Assembly: GCF_900200035.1 (NCBI RefSeq)
Contig: NZ_FZTC01000024.1
Span: 1 to 63,275 of the forward strand
Direction of reading: 5' to 3'
DNA from: Klebsiella grimontii
GTDB lineage: Bacteria; Pseudomonadota; Gammaproteobacteria; Enterobacterales; Enterobacteriaceae
Length of the DNA: 63,275 bases
Shown here: positions 61,367-63,275 of the stretch, in pieces
Numbering within the stretch: the stretch's first letter is position 1
How the letters are laid out: the number at the start of each line of letters is the position of its first letter
The notes under the pieces: generated by a model
Seen by the model: the letters and a program-made list of their open reading frames with translations, nothing else
What the model was told of the DNA's origin: nothing
Databases searched by the model: none
Translations under genes and position numbers: made by a program

Positions 61367-62640
61367 TGTTCGCTCTGGCCGATGTCAACTCATTCTATGC
61401 CAGCTGCGAGAAAGTATTTCGCCCGGATTTAAGAGGAAAACCCGTCATTTGCCTGAGTAATAACGACGGCTGCGTGATCGCCAGAAGCCCAGAGGCCAAA
61501 CGGCGATTGGGCATAAAAATGGGTACGCCGTGGTTCCAGCTGAAAGACGTACAATTCCCGGAAAAACTGTTCGTATTTTCAAGTAATTATGAGCTTTATG
61601 CGAGTCTAAGTAACCGCGTGGTTGCCCTGCTTGAAGAGTTATCTCCCCGTGTTGAGCAGTATTCCATTGATGAGTGTTTCCTCGATGCCCGGGGCATTGG
61701 CCACTGTATGGATCTGAAAGAATTTGGCAGGCAGCTGCGCGGGCACGTCCTGAATGGTACGGGGCTCACAATCGGTGTCGGTTTCGGCGCCACAAAGACA
61801 CTGGCGAAATCGGCACAGTGGGCATCGAAAGAATGGCCACAGTTCCGGGGAGTGCTGGCGCTGTCGCCAGATAATCCTGGCAGGACAGCAAAATTACTCA
61901 GCCTGCAGCCGGTGGAGGAGATCTGGGGGGTGGGAAACCGGATAGCGAAGAAACTGAAGGCGATGGGGATCACAACAGCCCTGCAGCTGTCGCTGACTAA
62001 CCCGACGTTTATCCGGAAGAACTTTAACGTTGTGCTCGAGCGAACTGTCCGGGAGCTGAACGGAGAGAGCTGTATTTCGCTGGAGGAAGCACCGCCGCCC
62101 AAACAGCAGATCGTCTGCAGTCGCAGCTTCGGGCAGCGGATCACCACCTATGATGAGCTCCGCCAGGCCATATGTCAGTATGCTGAGCGGGCAGCAGAAA
62201 AGCTGCGTGGTGAACGACAGTACTGCCGGCATATCTCAGCCTTCATCAAAACTTCGCCATTCGCCGTCAAAGAGCCGTACTACGGGAATATCTCGACGGA
62301 AAAACTGAGTACGCCAACGCGAGACTCCCGGGATATTATCGCCGCTGCAGTTAACGTACTGGACAGGATCTGGGTACCTGGTCACCGCTACGCAAAAGCG
62401 GGAGTCATGCTGAACGATTTCTGTCCCAACGGGGTCTCTCAGCTGAACCTGTTCGATGAGATACAGCCGCGGCCGCACAGTGATGCTCTGATGAAAGTCC
62501 TCGATGGCATTAATCACTCAGGGCTTGGGAAGATCTGGTTTGCCGGCAGAGGTATTGCTCCTGAGTGGCAGATGAAGCGGGATATGTTGTCACCGGCATA
62601 TACAACCCGCTGGAAAGAGTTACCGGTCGCCAGGTTTTAA
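61366..62640 (+). CDS. umuC: UmuC-like Y-family DNA polymerase
   Basis: A 424-residue Y-family translesion polymerase catalytic subunit: Asp6 in LADVNSFYASCE and Asp102-Glu103 in YSIDECFLD form the active site; NNDGCVIARSPEAK and GVGFGATKTLAKSAQ are typical, and the beta-clamp motif QLNLFD sits near the C-terminus. Intact and coupled to umuD. Activity would raise mutation and damage tolerance under SOS. Confidence 0.95.
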   Translation: MFALADVNSFYASCEKVFRPDLRGKPVICLSNNDGCVIARSPEAKRRLGIKMGTPWFQLKDVQFPEKLFVFSSNYELYASLSNRVVALLEELSPRVEQYSIDECFLDARGIGHCMDLKEFGRQLRGHVLNGTGLTIGVGFGATKTLAKSAQWASKEWPQFRGVLALSPDNPGRTAKLLSLQPVEEIWGVGNRIAKKLKAMGITTALQLSLTNPTFIRKNFNVVLERTVRELNGESCISLEEAPPPKQQIVCSRSFGQRITTYDELRQAICQYAERAAEKLRGERQYCRHISAFIKTSPFAVKEPYYGNISTEKLSTPTRDSRDIIAAAVNVLDRIWVPGHRYAKAGVMLNDFCPNGVSQLNLFDEIQPRPHSDALMKVLDGINHSGLGKIWFAGRGIAPEWQMKRDMLSPAYTTRWKELPVARF

Positions 62641-62740
62641 CCCGGAGTGGCTCAGCCCGGGTCTGGCTTGCATGGCTACCAGGATGGGTACGAGCACCAG
62701 TACCCTCGCCCTCCGGATATTTTGCACACCTACCGTTTAA

Positions 62741-62795
62741 AAGACTTGTTAACTGGTCATGTGAGGGCTATATTTGAGACCTGTTAACAAGTCTT
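62741..62795 (+). promoter_or_regulatory. stbDE operator/promoter
   Basis: Perfect inverted arms AAGACTTGTTAAC (62741-62753) and GTTAACAAGTCTT (62783-62795) flank a spacer with TATATT (-10-like). The antitoxin complex should bind here to autoregulate. An RBS AAAGG follows before ATG 62807. Confidence 0.75.
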
Positions 62796-62806
62796 AAAGG
62801 TGCACT

Positions 62807-63058
62807 ATGCCCAACATTATTCTGAGTGACACAAGCGCGAGCATCAGCGAACTTAAAAAAAACCCGATGGCGACGGTCAGTGCCGGCGACGGCTTCCCGG
62901 TCGCTATTCTGAACCGTAATCAGCCCGCTTTTTACTGCATCCCGGCAGAGCTTTACGAGAAGATGCTCGATGCCCTGGATGATCAGGAACTGGCAAAGCT
63001 GGTTTCAGAACGCAGTAACCAGCGGCTGCTTGACGTGGATCTGGACACGTATCTATGA
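62807..63058 (+). CDS. stbD: StbD/RelB-like antitoxin (Phd/YefM family)
   Basis: An 83-residue antitoxin: SASISELKKNPMATVSAGDGFPVAILNRNQPAFYCIPAELYEKML is the Phd/YefM DNA-binding fold matching StbD of R485-like plasmids. It precedes the toxin by a short overlap and follows the paired-arm operator, so the complex regulates itself. Confidence 0.9.
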   Translation: MPNIILSDTSASISELKKNPMATVSAGDGFPVAILNRNQPAFYCIPAELYEKMLDALDDQELAKLVSERSNQRLLDVDLDTYL

Positions 63059-63270
63059 CTTATACGGTCAAATTCAGGGAAGATGCGCTGAAGGAATGGC
63101 AAAAGCTGGATAAGGCCATTCAGCAACAGTTTGCGAAGAAGCTGAAGAAGTGCTGTGACGAACCACATATCCCCTCAGCAAAGCTGAGAGGGATAAAGGA
63201 CTGCTATAAAATTAAACTTCGCGCGTCAGGCTTTCGTCTGGTCTATCAGGTAATTGTAGTGGTCAACTAA
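63055..63270 (+). pseudogene. stbE: StbE/RelE-like toxin, 3' end disrupted
   Basis: A 71-residue frame that matches StbE/RelE up to RLVYQV (MTYTVKFREDALKEWQKLDKAI..., AKLRGIKDCYKIKLRASGFRLVYQV) but then reads IVVVN and stops, where the family has about 20-25 further residues including catalytic/basic ones. The divergent tail begins near 63252 with TGTAGTGGTCAACTAAAACTG, which looks like the end of an insertion sequence. Full-length toxins have about 95 residues. The antitoxin is intact, so the module should be silent. Confidence 0.7.
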
Positions 63271-63275
63271 AACTG
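63252..63275. mobile_element. Possible insertion-sequence end at window edge
   Basis: The sequence TGTAGTGGTCAACTAAAACT that interrupts the RelE-like toxin has the look of an IS terminal repeat beginning TG, with TAGTGG/CAACTA. Only 24 bases are visible, so the family is not assigned. Confidence 0.45.

Noticed and set aside
1..63275. Replication origin, tRNA or rRNA genes
   Set aside because: No rep gene, iteron set, tRNA or rRNA was seen; the plasmid backbone genes must lie outside.

Overview
The window is most of the transfer region, plus the leading region, of an F-like conjugative plasmid. The gene set and order (traM-traJ-traY-traA-L-E-K-B-V-C-trbI-W-U-trbC-N-F-Q-trbB-H-G-S-T-D-I-X-finO) define an MPF-F type IV secretion system with a MOB-F TraI relaxase. 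Umbrella features such as the single-domain TraY, extra small genes between traV and traC, and the 69-residue mature pilin suggest an IncFII-type plasmid of Klebsiella or a close enteric relative. That host assignment is inference. No replication or partition genes are in the window.

Layout. 1-5552 is the tnpA-proximal end of a Tn21-subfamily Tn3 transposon; its 38-bp right inverted repeat ends at 5552 and its left end lies outside the window. It carries a three-gene unknown operon, a cupin gene, a HepT/MntA (HEPN/MNT) toxin-antitoxin pair and tnpA. 5553-8205 is a small cargo segment: arsH-arsR with its operator, a membrane protein and a DsbA-like oxidoreductase. 8206-41923 is the tra region, read leftwards, from finO back to traM. 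41924-42347 is oriT. 42348-63275 is the leading region, the first DNA to enter a recipient.

How it works together. TraM, TraY and TraI act at oriT, TraD couples the relaxosome to the channel, and TraA/L/E/K/B/V/C/W/U/F/Q/H/G/N with TrbB/C/I build pilus and mating pair. TraS/TraT exclude redundant donors. FinP (antisense RNA, promoter visible) and FinO restrain TraJ, the activator of the tra operon.

The leading region holds a dense set of recipient-defence countermeasures, nearly all on the minus strand: two ArdB/KlcA-family antirestriction proteins, ArdA, PsiA/PsiB (SOS inhibition), SSB, a large ParB-like protein, two DNA methyltransferases and many small conserved unknowns. A HigBA-like TA module, an umuDC operon under a LexA box, and a StbD/StbE pair whose toxin is cut near the window end complete it. 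With the nic site oriented as seen, the entering strand is the plus strand, which is exactly the template for these minus-strand genes.

The most interesting signal is a family of long non-coding repeat blocks (43654-44021 with 45520-45890; 51190-51725 with 54426-54975; 59694-59885 with 60081-60272). They sit upstream of leading-region operons and contain strong hairpins, some with AT-rich stems a short distance upstream of the first start codon. They look like single-stranded-DNA promoters (as F Frpo) that would switch on anti-defence genes before the complementary strand is made. A shared short coding motif (N-V-N/K-T-A-A/T) at the start of several unrelated genes belongs to the same pattern.
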